Assembly (NCBI RefSeq): GCF_038024855.1
Contig: NZ_CP139088.1
Span: forward strand, 239,953-303,952
Direction: 5' to 3'
Source of the DNA: Methylocella tundrae
Lineage (GTDB): Bacteria > Pseudomonadota > Alphaproteobacteria > Rhizobiales > Beijerinckiaceae
Length of the DNA stretch: 64,000 bases
Shown: positions 26,550-37,359 of the stretch, piece after piece
How the letters are laid out: every line of letters starts with the position of its first letter
Position numbering within the stretch: position 1 is the first letter of the stretch
Notes under the pieces: model-generated
Told to the model about the DNA's origin: nothing
The model's database searches: none
What the model saw: only the letters and a program-made list of their open reading frames with translations
Made by a program: the position numbers and the translations under genes

Positions 26550-28009
26550 AAGCGGTCCGCCACGAATTAGCCCTGGTGAGGGGGGTCGCCCTGCCCGCGT
26601 GGCGCTAGCCACGGCGGCGTATTTCATTTTGCGGACGGCTTCGGCGTAGGACGCCGGCGCCACCGTCACGCGGACTTCGGTCTGGCGGTGCCGTTCGACC
26701 TGGGGCTTGCGCGATCCGCCGTCCGTCTCGCCCCAAGTGAGCGTCAATTCGGCGCCGATCTCGGCGTCCTCCAGGTTCATCATCGCCAGCGACAGGAATT
26801 TGGCCTCGTTGGCGCTATAGCCCACGAAAGTCGACAAGCCCGCCAGCGCTCCGTCCGGACGGCGGACGGCGTCGTACTGCTGATAAGCGTAGGACGAGCA
26901 TGGCGTGCGCAGCAGCCTGAAGGCCGGCCCGGGCTCCTGCAGCGAGTTGAAGATGCGCGACACATCCTCCTTGTTCCAGATCAGCGTCCGCCGCGTTCGC
27001 TTGGGCTGCTCGGCCATCTTTTCCAGGGCCGCGCGGCCAACGAAGTCGTGGTCGAAATTCATGCGGCGGTCGACCGCGAGATCCCACGGCGTCACATCGT
27101 AGTCCTCCAGCCGGTTCGACACGAAGCTGCCGCCCAGTTGAGCGCTGGCCTCCCACGCACTGGCCGGCAGCCAGCGCCGATAAGCCTCGAGCTTTTCGCT
27201 GGTGAAGATCGCCGGGAATGGCGACGCCATCCAGCCGCTCTCCGACGGCGTGCTGAAATAGGCCAGGGTGCCGCCCTGCCTGAGCCCATGCTTGCGGCCG
27301 ACATCGAGAAGGGCGGCGCGAACCGCGGCGCCGTCTTCGTAGCGGCCGGACAATTCGACGCCCTGGTGGCCCGCCATGCCATGGCGCAGCGCCATCGCTT
27401 CGCAGCCCGCAATGCGGATTTTCGCGGTGCCGAAGAACTTGATCTCCGGAGCCTCTCCCTCGATCGCTTCAGCGAAGATCTTGCCAGCGTTGGGGCCGTC
27501 GATGCCGAACCGGAATTTGACGCGCTTGCCGGACGGATTGCCGGCCGTGTGGTTGTCGCGCTCGATGGCCACGTCGAAGCCGCCGGTCCGGGCGTTGTAC
27601 TCGACCCAGTTGAGAAGCGGCATGCCGCTGACCAGTTCGAAATCCTGCTCGCCGTGGCAGTACATCAGCGTCTCGCCGATCACATAGCCTTCGTGATTGC
27701 AGGCGATGAATTGTTTCGCCTTGCCGGGGACGAAGTTCTCGAAGCTGTTGACGCCGACGCCCTTCAGCAGGCGGTGGCGTCCGGGCCGCGCAGAAACAGC
27801 TCCGGCATGTGATGCGACTGGTCGAACAAGATTGCGGCGTTGCGCCAGGCGCGCTGCTCGTCTATCCAGTTCGAGCATTCCAGCGGCACCGGGGTCAGGC
27901 CGCCTCTCGCTTTCACATGCGGGGCCAAGGTGTCGTTGTAGAAATAATCCACGAGATCAGGCTTCGACCGGAGTTGTTCCTCCAGCGATATCTGTTGCTC
28001 AACACCCAT
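26550..28009 (-). pseudogene. ligM: Tetrahydrofolate-dependent aromatic O-demethylase (LigM/DesA type), frameshifted
   Basis: The first 79 codons (SLEEQLRSKPDLVDYFYND, LECSNWIDEQRAWRNAAILF, FDQSHHMPELFLRGPDA) and the remainder (LLKGVGVNSFENFVPGKAKQF, YVIGETLMYCHGEQDFELV, GCEAMALRHGMAGHQGVELSG, ALEKMAEQPKRTRRTLIW) match LigM-type GcvT-fold enzymes that move a methyl group from vanillate or 3-O-methylgallate to THF. They lie in different frames; one missing C near 27772 explains the break. No stop codon ends it before metF. It is either a pseudogene or contains a sequencing error; the surrounding purU damage favours decay. Confidence 0.75.
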
Positions 28010-28195
28010 GTCTCGTTTCCATTTGTGCTTCGATGGTTTGACGTCGCTCGATGCCGTTCCGCAGCGACGCTCGCTCGGATCCCTGCGATTGCTGCGGATG
28101 TATCGCCTTCTGTCCTAAGTCGGCGAGAGAGCGAGCGCGGCGGCCTGCCCTATAGGGCTTAGTCGCGCGCTGACGCTCTCAAATCATCAGAACAT

Positions 28196-28221
28196 ATTGT
28201 ACGATATTAATGTCGGACAAT
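28196..28221. promoter_or_regulatory. 26-bp imperfect palindrome, candidate GntR operator
   Basis: Half-sites ATTGTACGAT and (reversed) ATTGTCCGAC agree at 8 of 10 positions around a central ATTAAT. It lies in the divergent gap between ligM (start 28009) and the gntR gene (start 28419), as expected for an FCD-type regulator that controls both. Binding is inferred. Confidence 0.55.
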
Positions 28222-28418
28222 GTTGGTAAGCCTTTTGTTCTCTCGGGGCGATTCAGGCCAGGACGCCGAACAATCCCCGACCATCGAAAACCCTTGACAG
28301 TCTCTCCACCGGTCACCACACAGCGGTTGACGTCCATGGCGCGGCGCTGCGTGGGCCGACGACCTACCTGCGGGATCCTCGGCTGGACCGGTTTTGACTG
28401 AACATCCGGAAAGGACAC

Positions 28419-29135
28419 ATGGCGGACCCCAACATTAAGGGCGAACAGGTTTCCCACGCCGACGGGCAGCCCGCTTCGGCGCATGTGGTCAACGTGATCA
28501 AAGCCGGTATTCGCGATGGCCGGTTCGCGCCCGGCCAGCGGCTGATCGAGAAGGAGCTCATCGAAGAATGCGGCGTTGGCCGAGGTTCGATCCGCGAAGC
28601 CTTACGCCTGCTGCTGGCCGATGGAACGATCACTATCGAACTGCACCGCGGGGCCGCCATTCGCCGGTTCACGCGCGAGGAAGTGTGGGCCCGGCACCAG
28701 ATTCGCGAGGTCCTCGAAGGGCTCGCCGCCTCCCTCGCCGCCGCGAATATTGCGACCACCCCGTATCGCGCCGAATTCCTGGACATGGACAAGGCGCTGA
28801 CCGCAGCCGTCGAGCGCGACGACCGCCCGCATTACCTCCAGTTGAACTATCGCTTTCACGAGATCGTCGTTCTGATGAGCGGCAATCCCGAATTGCAAAG
28901 CCACATCGACCGGACGCAGACCAATCCTTTACGGCTGCACGCCGCGCGATTCATGACCGCGAAAGGCATGCGTCGCTCCACCAACGAGCACCGTCTCATC
29001 ATAGACGCGATCCTGGTCGGCGATCCGGAAGCGGCCGAAGCGGCGATGAAGGCGCATATCCGCGGAACCCGCCGCACTTTCGTGGAGATGCCGGACCATA
29101 TTTTCGCACGGTCCCAAAAGCCCGAGCGCCGGTAA
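28419..29135 (+). CDS. GntR-family regulator (FCD subfamily)
   Basis: The 238-aa protein has a GntR winged helix (GQRLIEKELIEECGVGRGSIREALRLLLADGTITI) and an all-helical FCD effector domain with metal-type residues (EFLDMDKAL, NYRFHEIVVLMSGN, EHRLIIDAILVGDPEAAEAAM-K-H). GGAAAGGACAC precedes the ATG. It is divergent from the ligM-metF-purU group and so most likely represses it until an aromatic ligand binds. Related VanR/DesR-type regulators act on demethylation genes. The gene itself is intact although its probable target genes are damaged. Confidence 0.88.
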   Translation: MADPNIKGEQVSHADGQPASAHVVNVIKAGIRDGRFAPGQRLIEKELIEECGVGRGSIREALRLLLADGTITIELHRGAAIRRFTREEVWARHQIREVLEGLAASLAAANIATTPYRAEFLDMDKALTAAVERDDRPHYLQLNYRFHEIVVLMSGNPELQSHIDRTQTNPLRLHAARFMTAKGMRRSTNEHRLIIDAILVGDPEAAEAAMKAHIRGTRRTFVEMPDHIFARSQKPERR

Positions 29136-29398
29136 GCCGCGCGGCCCAGTTGGGCCGGCGCCTGCACTGCGCGGGACATCAGGCGCGCCCCCAGCGTACC
29201 GCCCAATGTCGCTCAAAGGGCGGCAGAAGTTCGAGTTCGTCGCCCATATTCCATAGGCTCGGCGTTGGCCGCATGGCGAATCTGGGTTCACCGATTCTTG
29301 GCGAAGGTTTGGCGACGCCATCCGATCATCGCGCACACGCAAATTGAATCAAACCCTATTAGCGACGCCCAGACGCAGTCTGTTCACGACTATCAACG

Positions 29399-30457
29399 CT
29401 AAGAACGCGCTCTGAATTTCAGACCGCCACAAAGTTCCAACGCGTGGCGAAGGCCTGCCGCGGTTGCGACGACCATCTGTGGCAAGGTGACCCACTCGAG
29501 GGTCCAGGCGGCGCCGGAGCGCTCGTTTTCATGGACGACGGCCTGATGCAGCGCGCCGAGAAGGCCGGCGTTGAAGCGGGCGAACGCGACGAGAAATTCG
29601 GCGGCGACGGGATTGGATTTATGCGGCATGGCGGACGAGCCGCCGCCTGTAGCGAGCATGATCGCCCCGACCTCGTTTTGCGCCATCAGCGCAATATCCT
29701 GCCCCATCTTGCCAAGCGTGCCGGACAGGAGCGAAAGCCAGGAGCCGATCTCCGCAATCCGGTCGCGCTCTGAATGCCAGCAGGGCGCGGCGCCGATGCC
29801 AAGGCGTTCGGCAAGGTTTTGGGCGATCGCTTCGCCACGGCCTTCAAGCCCGGCGCGTGTTCCGACAGGGCCGCCGAATTGGACCACAAGCACCCGGGGC
29901 CGCAGATCGTCGAGCTGCGCACGTATGCGTTTGAGAGGATCTATCCAGGTCTTTAATTTGTCCGACGCCGTGAAAGGCAACGCCTGCTGCATGCGCGTAT
30001 GCGCCACGAGAGGTATCGCGCCATCGCGCATGTTGATCGCGGCCAAGGCAGCAATCAGGCTGTCGAGCCGAAACGCGAGACGTTCGAGCGCCTGTTTCAA
30101 ACGTAACATCAGGCTGGTGTCGATGACGTCCTGGCTGGTTGCGCCGAAATGCAGGAATTCGGCATGAGGCGCGCTGACTGCCGCACGCAATTGCCGGACA
30201 AGGTCTGGAACGATCATGCCGTCTTTGGCGACGCCTTTCGTGAGCGCTTTCCAGTCCGGCTCGAAGCCTGCGCAGCACTTGGCGATGCGCAGGGCCGCGG
30301 CCTCCGGGATGAGGCCGACGGCCGCTTCGGCCTCGGCGAGAGCAACTTCGAAAGCGAGCATGGCCGAGAGATCGGCGAGGTCGGAAAAGAATGTTTCGAC
30401 CTCGTCGTCCTCGGCGACGCCGTTAAGCATACGCCCATGAATCCCAGGGCCTTTCAC
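29399..30457 (-). CDS. pcaB: 3-carboxy-cis,cis-muconate cycloisomerase
   Basis: The 352-aa fumarase/aspartase-superfamily enzyme has AEFLHFGATSQDVIDTSLML (conserved region with catalytic His/Thr/Ser) and the family signature GGGSSAMPHKSNPVAAE. It lactonises beta-carboxymuconate from PcaHG. The start is a GTG one base after the pcaF stop, with TGGAGG nine bases upstream inside pcaF, so translation is coupled. It is the last gene of the pca operon; it is shorter than the ~450-aa Pseudomonas enzyme but normal for alphaproteobacteria. Confidence 0.92.
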   Translation of the reverse strand: MKGPGIHGRMLNGVAEDDEVETFFSDLADLSAMLAFEVALAEAEAAVGLIPEAAALRIAKCCAGFEPDWKALTKGVAKDGMIVPDLVRQLRAAVSAPHAEFLHFGATSQDVIDTSLMLRLKQALERLAFRLDSLIAALAAINMRDGAIPLVAHTRMQQALPFTASDKLKTWIDPLKRIRAQLDDLRPRVLVVQFGGPVGTRAGLEGRGEAIAQNLAERLGIGAAPCWHSERDRIAEIGSWLSLLSGTLGKMGQDIALMAQNEVGAIMLATGGGSSAMPHKSNPVAAEFLVAFARFNAGLLGALHQAVVHENERSGAAWTLEWVTLPQMVVATAAGLRHALELCGGLKFRARS

Positions 30458-30458
30458 G

Positions 30459-31664
30459 TCAGACGGCCTCCAGCGCGACGGCGATGCCCTGACCGACGCC
30501 GATGCACATCGTGGCAAGGGCGCGCTTGCCCCCGTTGAGCTTCATTTCAAGCGCCGCCGTGCCGGTGATGCGCGCGCCCGACATGCCCAGCGGATGCCCA
30601 AGCGCGATGGCGCCGCCGTTGATATTGACGTTCGGCGTATCGTCGCCGACCCCAAGTTCGCGGAGAACCGCAAGGGCCTGGCTGGCGAAGGCCTCGTTCA
30701 ACTCGATCACGTCAAGATCGGAGATGCGCCAGCCGAGACGCGCGCAAAGTTTTCTGGTCGCCGGCGCGGGGCCGATCCCCATGATGCGCGGCGGCACGCC
30801 ACTGCTCGCGCCGCCGGAAATGCGGGCGAGCGGCTCTAGCCCATGTTTCTTCATAGCCGCTTCGGAGGCGATGATCAGCGCCGCCGCGCCGTCATTGACG
30901 CCGGACGCGTTGCCGGCCGTCACCGTGCCGCCCTGTCGAAACGGCGCAGGCAGTCTGGCGAGCGTTTCAAGCGTTGTGTCCGCGCGCGGATGCTCGTCTT
31001 TGTTGATCCGAATCGGATCGCCTTTTGTCTTGGCGATCGTGACCGTGACAATCTCTTTGGCCAGTCGGCCGTTCGTCTGCGCAGCGACAGCCTTTTGCTG
31101 CGAGCGCAAAGCGAAAGCGTCCTGATCCTCGCGCGACACATGAAACTCCTCGGCGACATTCTCCCCGGTCTCCGGCATGGAGTCGACGCCATATTGCTTG
31201 CGCATCTGGGGATTGACGAAGCGCCAACCGATCGTCGTGTCATGAATCTCATTTGCGCGGGTGAAGGCGCTTTCGGCCTTTGGCAGCACGAAAGGCGCGC
31301 GCGACATGGATTCCACCCCGCCCGCTATGTAGAGCTCGCCCTCGCCGGATTTGATCGCCCGCGCCGCGGTGATGACGGCGTCCATGCCGGAGCCGCACAG
31401 GCGGTTGATTGTGGCGCCAGAGATCGTTTCGGGCAAGCCCGCGAGCAGCAGCGCCATGCGCGCGACATTGCGGTTGTCTTCGCCGGCCTGGTTGGCGCAG
31501 CCTAAAATCACCTCGTCCACGGCGGCGAAGTCGACGCCCGAATGGCGCTCCATCAGCGCTTTCAACGGAACGGCGCCGAGATCGTCGGCGCGCACGCTCG
31601 ACAAGGCGCCGCCATAGCGGCCAATCGGCGTTCGAACATAGGCGCAGATAAAGGCCTCAGCCAT
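30459..31664 (-). CDS. pcaF: 3-oxoadipyl-CoA thiolase
   Basis: The 401-aa thiolase has the acyl-accepting Cys90 (INRLCGSGMDAV), His357 (GGAIALGHPLGMSGAR) and Cys387 (ALATMCIGVGQG). It cleaves beta-ketoadipyl-CoA with CoA to succinyl-CoA and acetyl-CoA, the last step of the pathway. The start at MAEAFICAYVRTPIG overlaps the end of pcaJ by 8 bp. The match to PcaF rather than PhaA-type thiolases rests on context and the RTPIGRYGGALS opening. Confidence 0.93.
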   Translation of the reverse strand: MAEAFICAYVRTPIGRYGGALSSVRADDLGAVPLKALMERHSGVDFAAVDEVILGCANQAGEDNRNVARMALLLAGLPETISGATINRLCGSGMDAVITAARAIKSGEGELYIAGGVESMSRAPFVLPKAESAFTRANEIHDTTIGWRFVNPQMRKQYGVDSMPETGENVAEEFHVSREDQDAFALRSQQKAVAAQTNGRLAKEIVTVTIAKTKGDPIRINKDEHPRADTTLETLARLPAPFRQGGTVTAGNASGVNDGAAALIIASEAAMKKHGLEPLARISGGASSGVPPRIMGIGPAPATRKLCARLGWRISDLDVIELNEAFASQALAVLRELGVGDDTPNVNINGGAIALGHPLGMSGARITGTAALEMKLNGGKRALATMCIGVGQGIAVALEAV

Positions 31665-32445
31665 TTGATTTCGCCCTTGTTCCACGGTGCGCAGCCTCGG
31701 TGCGGGCATGGAGCGCGCGCAATGTTGAAAGCTCGAGCTCCGTCGGCGGCGGCGTCTCCTCGACCGTATCGGCAAACTTCGCCGTCCAGCCGCAGGTTTC
31801 CCGCACCTGCTCTCGCCTGACGCCCGGATGCAGCGAGGCGACGGTAAACTCCTTCGTTTCGGGGTCAGATTTCCAAAGGGCCAGATCGGTGATCAACAAG
31901 GTTGGCCCCTTGGTCGTGATGCCGAGCTTCTTCCTGTCATCGCCGCCCTTGCCATGGCCGAAGGAGGTGAAGAAGTCGATGTTCTCGACCATGCCGCGCG
32001 GCGTCTGCTTCATGGTGATGAAGACCTCTTTGCAGGAGGTCGCAATCTCCGGCGCGCCGCCGCCACCGGGCAACCGCACCCTGGGATGGTCGTAAGGACC
32101 GATGACAGTGGTGTTGATGTTGCCGTAGCGATCGAGCTGCGCGGCTCCCAGAAAGCCGATCGAGATACGCCCGCCCTGCAGCCAATAGCGGAACATCTCC
32201 GGCACGGAGACCGTGGCCAATGCGGTTGCGCAGAGTTCGCCGTCGCCGATCGACAAGGGCAGCACGTCGGGCGTTGTGCCGATAGTGCCGCTCTCATAGA
32301 TCAAGGTTATGTCGGGCGCATGTGTGAGCCGCGCGACGTTGCAGGCAGCCGACGGCGCGCCGATGCCGACGAAGCAGACGTCGTCGCTGGAAAGCGCGCG
32401 CGCGGCGGCGATGGTCATCATTTCGCTTGGGGTGAAGTCAGACAT
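31657..32445 (-). CDS. pcaJ: 3-oxoadipate CoA-transferase subunit B
   Basis: The 262-aa protein starts MSDFTPSEMMTIAAARAL and has the CoA-transferase family I active-site Glu in LIYESGTIG (about residue 51), plus GGRISIGFLGAAQLDRYGNINTT. With PcaI it moves CoA from succinyl-CoA to beta-ketoadipate. It overlaps the end of pcaI by 8 bp; AGAGG eight bases before this ATG favours it over an ATG two codons earlier. Confidence 0.92.
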   Translation of the reverse strand: MSDFTPSEMMTIAAARALSSDDVCFVGIGAPSAACNVARLTHAPDITLIYESGTIGTTPDVLPLSIGDGELCATALATVSVPEMFRYWLQGGRISIGFLGAAQLDRYGNINTTVIGPYDHPRVRLPGGGGAPEIATSCKEVFITMKQTPRGMVENIDFFTSFGHGKGGDDRKKLGITTKGPTLLITDLALWKSDPETKEFTVASLHPGVRREQVRETCGWTAKFADTVEETPPPTELELSTLRALHARTEAAHRGTRAKSNG

Positions 32446-33301
32446 GCGCATCGCCTCTGAGCGCGGCTACGCGGACGGCGAAGACTTCGGGACCGACATC
32501 GAGCACGTTCTCCTTCATCCAGGTTTTGAACAGATCGCGGTCGGCGGAGATCTTGTCCCATTCGAGATAGGCCGCGTTGTCGCGATCGTAATAGCCATGC
32601 GCGTAAGACGGATGCGCGCCGCCGGGCGCCTTGACGACGGAGGTCAGCGCCCAATGCGGCAGCACGCAGGCGTTGGGACCGATGTCGGAAAAATCCTCGA
32701 CCACCTCCTCGACCGTCACGACGACCCTCTTCGCCGCCAGCGCCGCTTCTTTCTGCACGCCGATGATGCCTTCGACCAGCACGTCGCCGCGGCGGTTGGC
32801 CTTTTGCGCATGGATGAAAGCGACGTCGGGCCGGTGCGCCGGCACGGCGGCGAGCTCTTCGCCGGTGAAGGGGCACACGACGCTCCTGATCTCCGGGTTG
32901 ACCGCCTTGAGCCCGGCGCCGAGATAGCCGCGAAAGACGGCGCAAGGCAGGCCGGCGGCCCCCGCCTCATAGGCGTTGGCCATGGCGGCATGGCTATGTT
33001 CGACGGTCTCAATCGAGCGCGGCCAGCCATTTTCGATGGCGTCGCGCATGCGTCGCAACAGGCCGACGCCGGGGTTGCCCGCGTAGGAAAAGACAACCTT
33101 CCGCGCCATGCCCATGCCGATCATCTGATCGTAGATGATGTCCGGCGTCATGCGGATCAGCGTCAGATCCTCACGGCCCTGCCGGATCGCTTCATGCGCG
33201 GCGGCGTGCGGTATCAAATGGGTGAAGCCTTCGAAAGCCGCCGCGTCGCCATCGTTAAGATGCGCGGCGACGGCCTCCGCGAGGGTCACGAACTTGGCCA
33301 T
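32438..33301 (-). CDS. pcaI: 3-oxoadipate CoA-transferase subunit A
   Basis: The 287-aa subunit shows VTLAEAVAAHLNDGDAAAFEG, DLTLIRMTPDIIYDQMIGMG, and GVGLLRRMRDAIENGWPRSIE, and a C-terminal NVLDVGPEVFAVRVAAL. It is the longer alphaproteobacterial form (about 285 residues rather than the 230 of Pseudomonas PcaI). It pairs with PcaJ, overlapping it by 8 bp. The ATG at 33301 follows an in-frame TTG; AGGAACAAGAG is the likely ribosome site. It lies 12 bp after pcaG. Confidence 0.9.
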   Translation of the reverse strand: MAKFVTLAEAVAAHLNDGDAAAFEGFTHLIPHAAAHEAIRQGREDLTLIRMTPDIIYDQMIGMGMARKVVFSYAGNPGVGLLRRMRDAIENGWPRSIETVEHSHAAMANAYEAGAAGLPCAVFRGYLGAGLKAVNPEIRSVVCPFTGEELAAVPAHRPDVAFIHAQKANRRGDVLVEGIIGVQKEAALAAKRVVVTVEEVVEDFSDIGPNACVLPHWALTSVVKAPGGAHPSYAHGYYDRDNAAYLEWDKISADRDLFKTWMKENVLDVGPEVFAVRVAALRGDAHV

Positions 33302-33313
33302 CAACTCTTGTTC

Positions 33314-33942
33314 CTAAATGTCGAAGAACACGGTTTCATTCTCGCCCTGCAGATGGATGTCGAAGCGGTAGATGGGCAGCCCGTCCTCGCCCGGGAGCCG
33401 CGGCGCGATCAGCGTCGCCACACGCGCCTTGTGCTCGATCCGGGCCAGCACCGGATCCTCGGCGTTGGCGGTCTCCTCGTCGCCGAAATACATGCGGGTA
33501 TGCAGGCCGGTGTTGACGCCGCGCGCGACGATCCAGAAAGTGACGTGCGGCGCCATCAGCCGCCCATCCTTGAAGGGCGCACGGCCGGGCTTGATCGTCT
33601 CAAAACGAAACTCGCCAGTCGCCCCGTCCGTCGGACAACGGGCCCAACCGAGGAAATGCGGATCGGCGCCGCCACGCGGGTCGCGCGGTGAGTTGTAGCG
33701 ACCCGCGGCGTCGGCCTGCCAAATCTCGATCAGAGCGTCCTTGAGCGGCGCACCGCCGCCGTCGATGACCTGTCCGCTGATCAGGACGCGTTGGCCCTTG
33801 ACCTCCGTATCGAGGGGCGTATTGCCGAGATCGCGATCATAGACGCCGGCGATCCCGGCCCAGTTCGGCGTGCAGCCGATATGAACATAAGGCCCCGCGG
33901 TCTGCGAGGGAGATTCCTTCAACGGTTGGAGCGGCTGGACCA

Positions 33943-33943
<1 letters not shown>
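33314..33943 (-). CDS. pcaG: Protocatechuate 3,4-dioxygenase alpha subunit
   Basis: The 209-aa alpha subunit has PSQTAGPYVHIGCTPNWAG at the N-terminus, the dioxygenase core DALIEIWQADAAGRYNSPRD, and MAPHVTFWIVARGVNTGLHT. With PcaH it opens the protocatechuate ring between the two hydroxyls. The alpha chain does not carry the full iron-ligand set, as usual. Its ATG overlaps the pcaH stop (ATGA). Confidence 0.94.
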
Positions 33944-35105
<1,162 letters not shown>

Positions 35106-35113
<8 letters not shown>

Positions 35114-35900
35114 TCCGAGCCTCCTGCAAATGGTCTTTGATCAACTGAACAAGAACGGAAGGCTGCTCAATGCACGGAAGATGGCCCGCGCGTTCGACGA
35201 TCGAGAACCGCGCGCCTTTAATCGTTGACGCGGCGGCGCGCACAAGGTCTGGCGGCGTCGCGCCATCTTCATCGCCGACGACGCACAACGTCGGCGCCTT
35301 GATGGCGGCCGCGCCGGCGGAAAGGTCTGCGTCGCGAATGGCGGAGCAGGCTCCGACATAGCCTTGAACCGGCGTTCGAACGAGCATGTTGCGCCAGCCG
35401 GTAAGCTCGGCTTTTCGTGTCTCGCGATAGGCTTTCGTAAACCAGCGCTCCAATATGCCGTCGGCGATCGGCTCCATGCCTTTCTGCCCCACGGCGGCGA
35501 TCCGCGCGGCCCACATGTCATGCGTTCCAATTTTTGCCGCAGTATCGCACAAAAGAAGCGCCGCTATTTTTTCGGGCGCCCGCGCCGCCAGGCGTTGCGC
35601 AATCATGCCGCCGATCGAAAGCCCGACGACGCTGGCGCGGGCCACATCAAGGCTGGAGAGCAGTCCAAGAAGATCATCGACATATTGGTCGATGCTGAAC
35701 GGTCCCGATCCCGTATCAGAAAGGCCGTGACCGCGCTTGTCGTAACAGATGACATACATACTTTCCGAAAAGGCGGGCGCGACCGCGTCCCAAATCCTGA
35801 AATCGGCGCCAATCGAATTGACAAAGACGATCGCCGGCGCCCGCGCCGGGCCTTTCGCGCTGAAATGCGTGACGATGTCGTTGACGCGGATGAAGGCCAT
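35106..35900 (-). CDS. pcaD: 3-oxoadipate enol-lactonase
   Basis: The 264-aa alpha/beta hydrolase has IVFVNSIGADFRIWDAV (oxyanion strand), YDKRGHGLSD, the nucleophile Ser95 in VVGLSIGGMIAQ, VVGDEDGATPP with the acid, and AGHLPCIEQP with the His. It hydrolyses the enol-lactone to beta-ketoadipate. The start MAFIRVNDIV gives the usual length; the frame continues upstream into the regulatory region. First gene of the pcaDCHGIJFB operon, divergent from pcaQ. Confidence 0.93.
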
Positions 35901-35982
35901 CGATCCCGAGCCGATAAGCGACGCGCAAATCACGTCGTCGTGAGCCTTGTCTATCTCCGTAAATGGAATATGTAAAATGACT

Positions 35983-36008
35983 ATTATGGATATCAATATA
36001 ACCATAAT
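35983..36008. promoter_or_regulatory. Candidate PcaQ operator
   Basis: Perfect arms ATTATGG and CCATAAT are separated by 12 bp in the AT-rich gap between divergent pcaD and pcaQ. The right arm lies in ATAACCATAA, resembling the ATAACC-N4- half of rhizobial PcaQ sites. It abuts the pcaQ start, so PcaQ probably also represses its own gene. Position and symmetry seen; binding inferred. Confidence 0.6.
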
Positions 36009-36011
36009 GGA

Positions 36012-36950
36012 ATGAATATGAAGCTGTCGTCCGGGTCTCTGCCGCAACGGATCAAATTCCGTCACCTCATCTGCTTCCTCGAGATCGCGCGCCTGAAGAG
36101 CGTCGTGAAGGCGGCCGATGTCCTTAGCCTCAGCCAGCCGGCCGTCTCGAAAACGCTCCACGAACTTGAAGAGATTTTAGGCGTCGGCCTCTTCGACCGC
36201 AGTCACCGCAACGTGTCGCTGACCCGTTTCGGCGAGGTCTTCCTGCAATATGCGGGAACCAGCGTGACGGCCTTGCGCCAAGGCGTCGACTCGATCGGTC
36301 AAGCCCGGGCTTCCGGTCAGGTCATCGTCAAGGTTGGCGCATTGCCGACGGCGTCGGCGCGCGTCCTGCCCCGCGCCGTAAAACTCTTCGCCGAAGAATC
36401 TCTTGGCTCGAAGACGCGGATCGTAACCGGCCCCAATGCCTATCTGATGGGCGCGCTTCGCCTCGGCGACGTCGATTTCGTCATCGGAAGGATGGCCGAG
36501 CCCGAAACCATGGCGGGCTTTTCTTTCGAGCATCTCTACTCGGAGAGGGTGGTGTTCGTCGCAAGGCGAGATCATCCGCTTCTCTCTATTCGCCCGTTCG
36601 ATTTTGCGGCCATCAGCCAATATCCGGTCTTGACGCCGCCGCCCGGCTCGGTCATTCGACCGTTAGTCGAACGCTTTCTGGTAACTTATGGAATCGGCGC
36701 CCTCCGCGATGAAGTGGAGACTGTGTCCGAATCGTTTGGGCGCAGCTATACGCGTTCGTCCGATGCCGTCTGGATCATCTCGGAAGGCGTCGTCGCGGAA
36801 GATGTCGCGGACGGCGCATTGACGCATCTGCCGCTCGACACGGCGCAAATGCTCGGCCCTGTCGGCCTCACCAAACGCGCCAACATTCCGTTGTCCCTGC
36901 CGGCTGAGTTGCTCATCCAAGCCATCCGCGACGGCGCGCGCAATCTCTGA
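36012..36950 (+). CDS. pcaQ: LysR-type activator PcaQ
   Basis: The 312-aa regulator opens with RIKFRHLICFLEIARLKSVVKAADVL, typical of PcaQ, with helix-turn-helix LSLSQPAVSKTLHELEEIL. The effector domain shows GALPTASARVLPRAVKLF and DVDFVIGRMAEPETM. PcaQ activates pcaDCHGB with beta-carboxymuconate as inducer in rhizobia. An alternative start is the ATG two codons later. The dyad at 35983-36008 ends three bases before this start, implying autoregulation. Confidence 0.92.
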   Translation: MNMKLSSGSLPQRIKFRHLICFLEIARLKSVVKAADVLSLSQPAVSKTLHELEEILGVGLFDRSHRNVSLTRFGEVFLQYAGTSVTALRQGVDSIGQARASGQVIVKVGALPTASARVLPRAVKLFAEESLGSKTRIVTGPNAYLMGALRLGDVDFVIGRMAEPETMAGFSFEHLYSERVVFVARRDHPLLSIRPFDFAAISQYPVLTPPPGSVIRPLVERFLVTYGIGALRDEVETVSESFGRSYTRSSDAVWIISEGVVAEDVADGALTHLPLDTAQMLGPVGLTKRANIPLSLPAELLIQAIRDGARNL

Positions 36951-37301
36951 CTCTGGTTCCCTTCCAGCGAGCATAGCGCACTTTTCCTCGCTTTTGAGAT
37001 CGGAAGAAATATGAAGGTGGAACGCCGACGCCGTTCCGCCATTTCCAGCTTGACGACAGCTGGCTGATTCGGATGAAAAACCGATCGGGCTAAACTTTGC
37101 GCTCCGGCCAAGTAACGAAAAGATTGTCGACCGCAGGCTGCATCGTCGGTCGTCAGGTAATTGGAGACAGATGGCGGCGCGATTTATTGGGTGCGGGTCA
37201 TCGGACGACTGGTCTTATCCAGCGTTCATCCGGTGTTGCAATCGAAGATTCTGGATTGTGGCTCGTCGAATCCTTCCCCGTTCCAGCGGGGTGATCCAGC
37301 G
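36951..37301. other. Intergenic region between pcaQ and IS6 copy B
   Basis: About 350 bp with no recognisable gene; short frames in it have no family features. It is the right inner flank of the IS6-bracketed island. Confidence 0.5.
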
Positions 37302-37359
37302 GGCTCCGGTGCAAACTTTCGGAATCAACGCAACGAATTGATGGGGAGCCTGAGTCGGC

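Noticed and set aside
25518..27878. A 786-codon open frame joining the demethylase and MetF
   Set aside because: The first ~36 residues are out of frame with the family and the linker before metF is Arg-rich and not protein-like, while metF has its own ribosome site. Kept only as a question in findings.
37230..37301. Stretch resembling a tRNA 3' half (GTCGAATCCTTCCCCG)
   Set aside because: No matching acceptor or anticodon arms could be folded around it.
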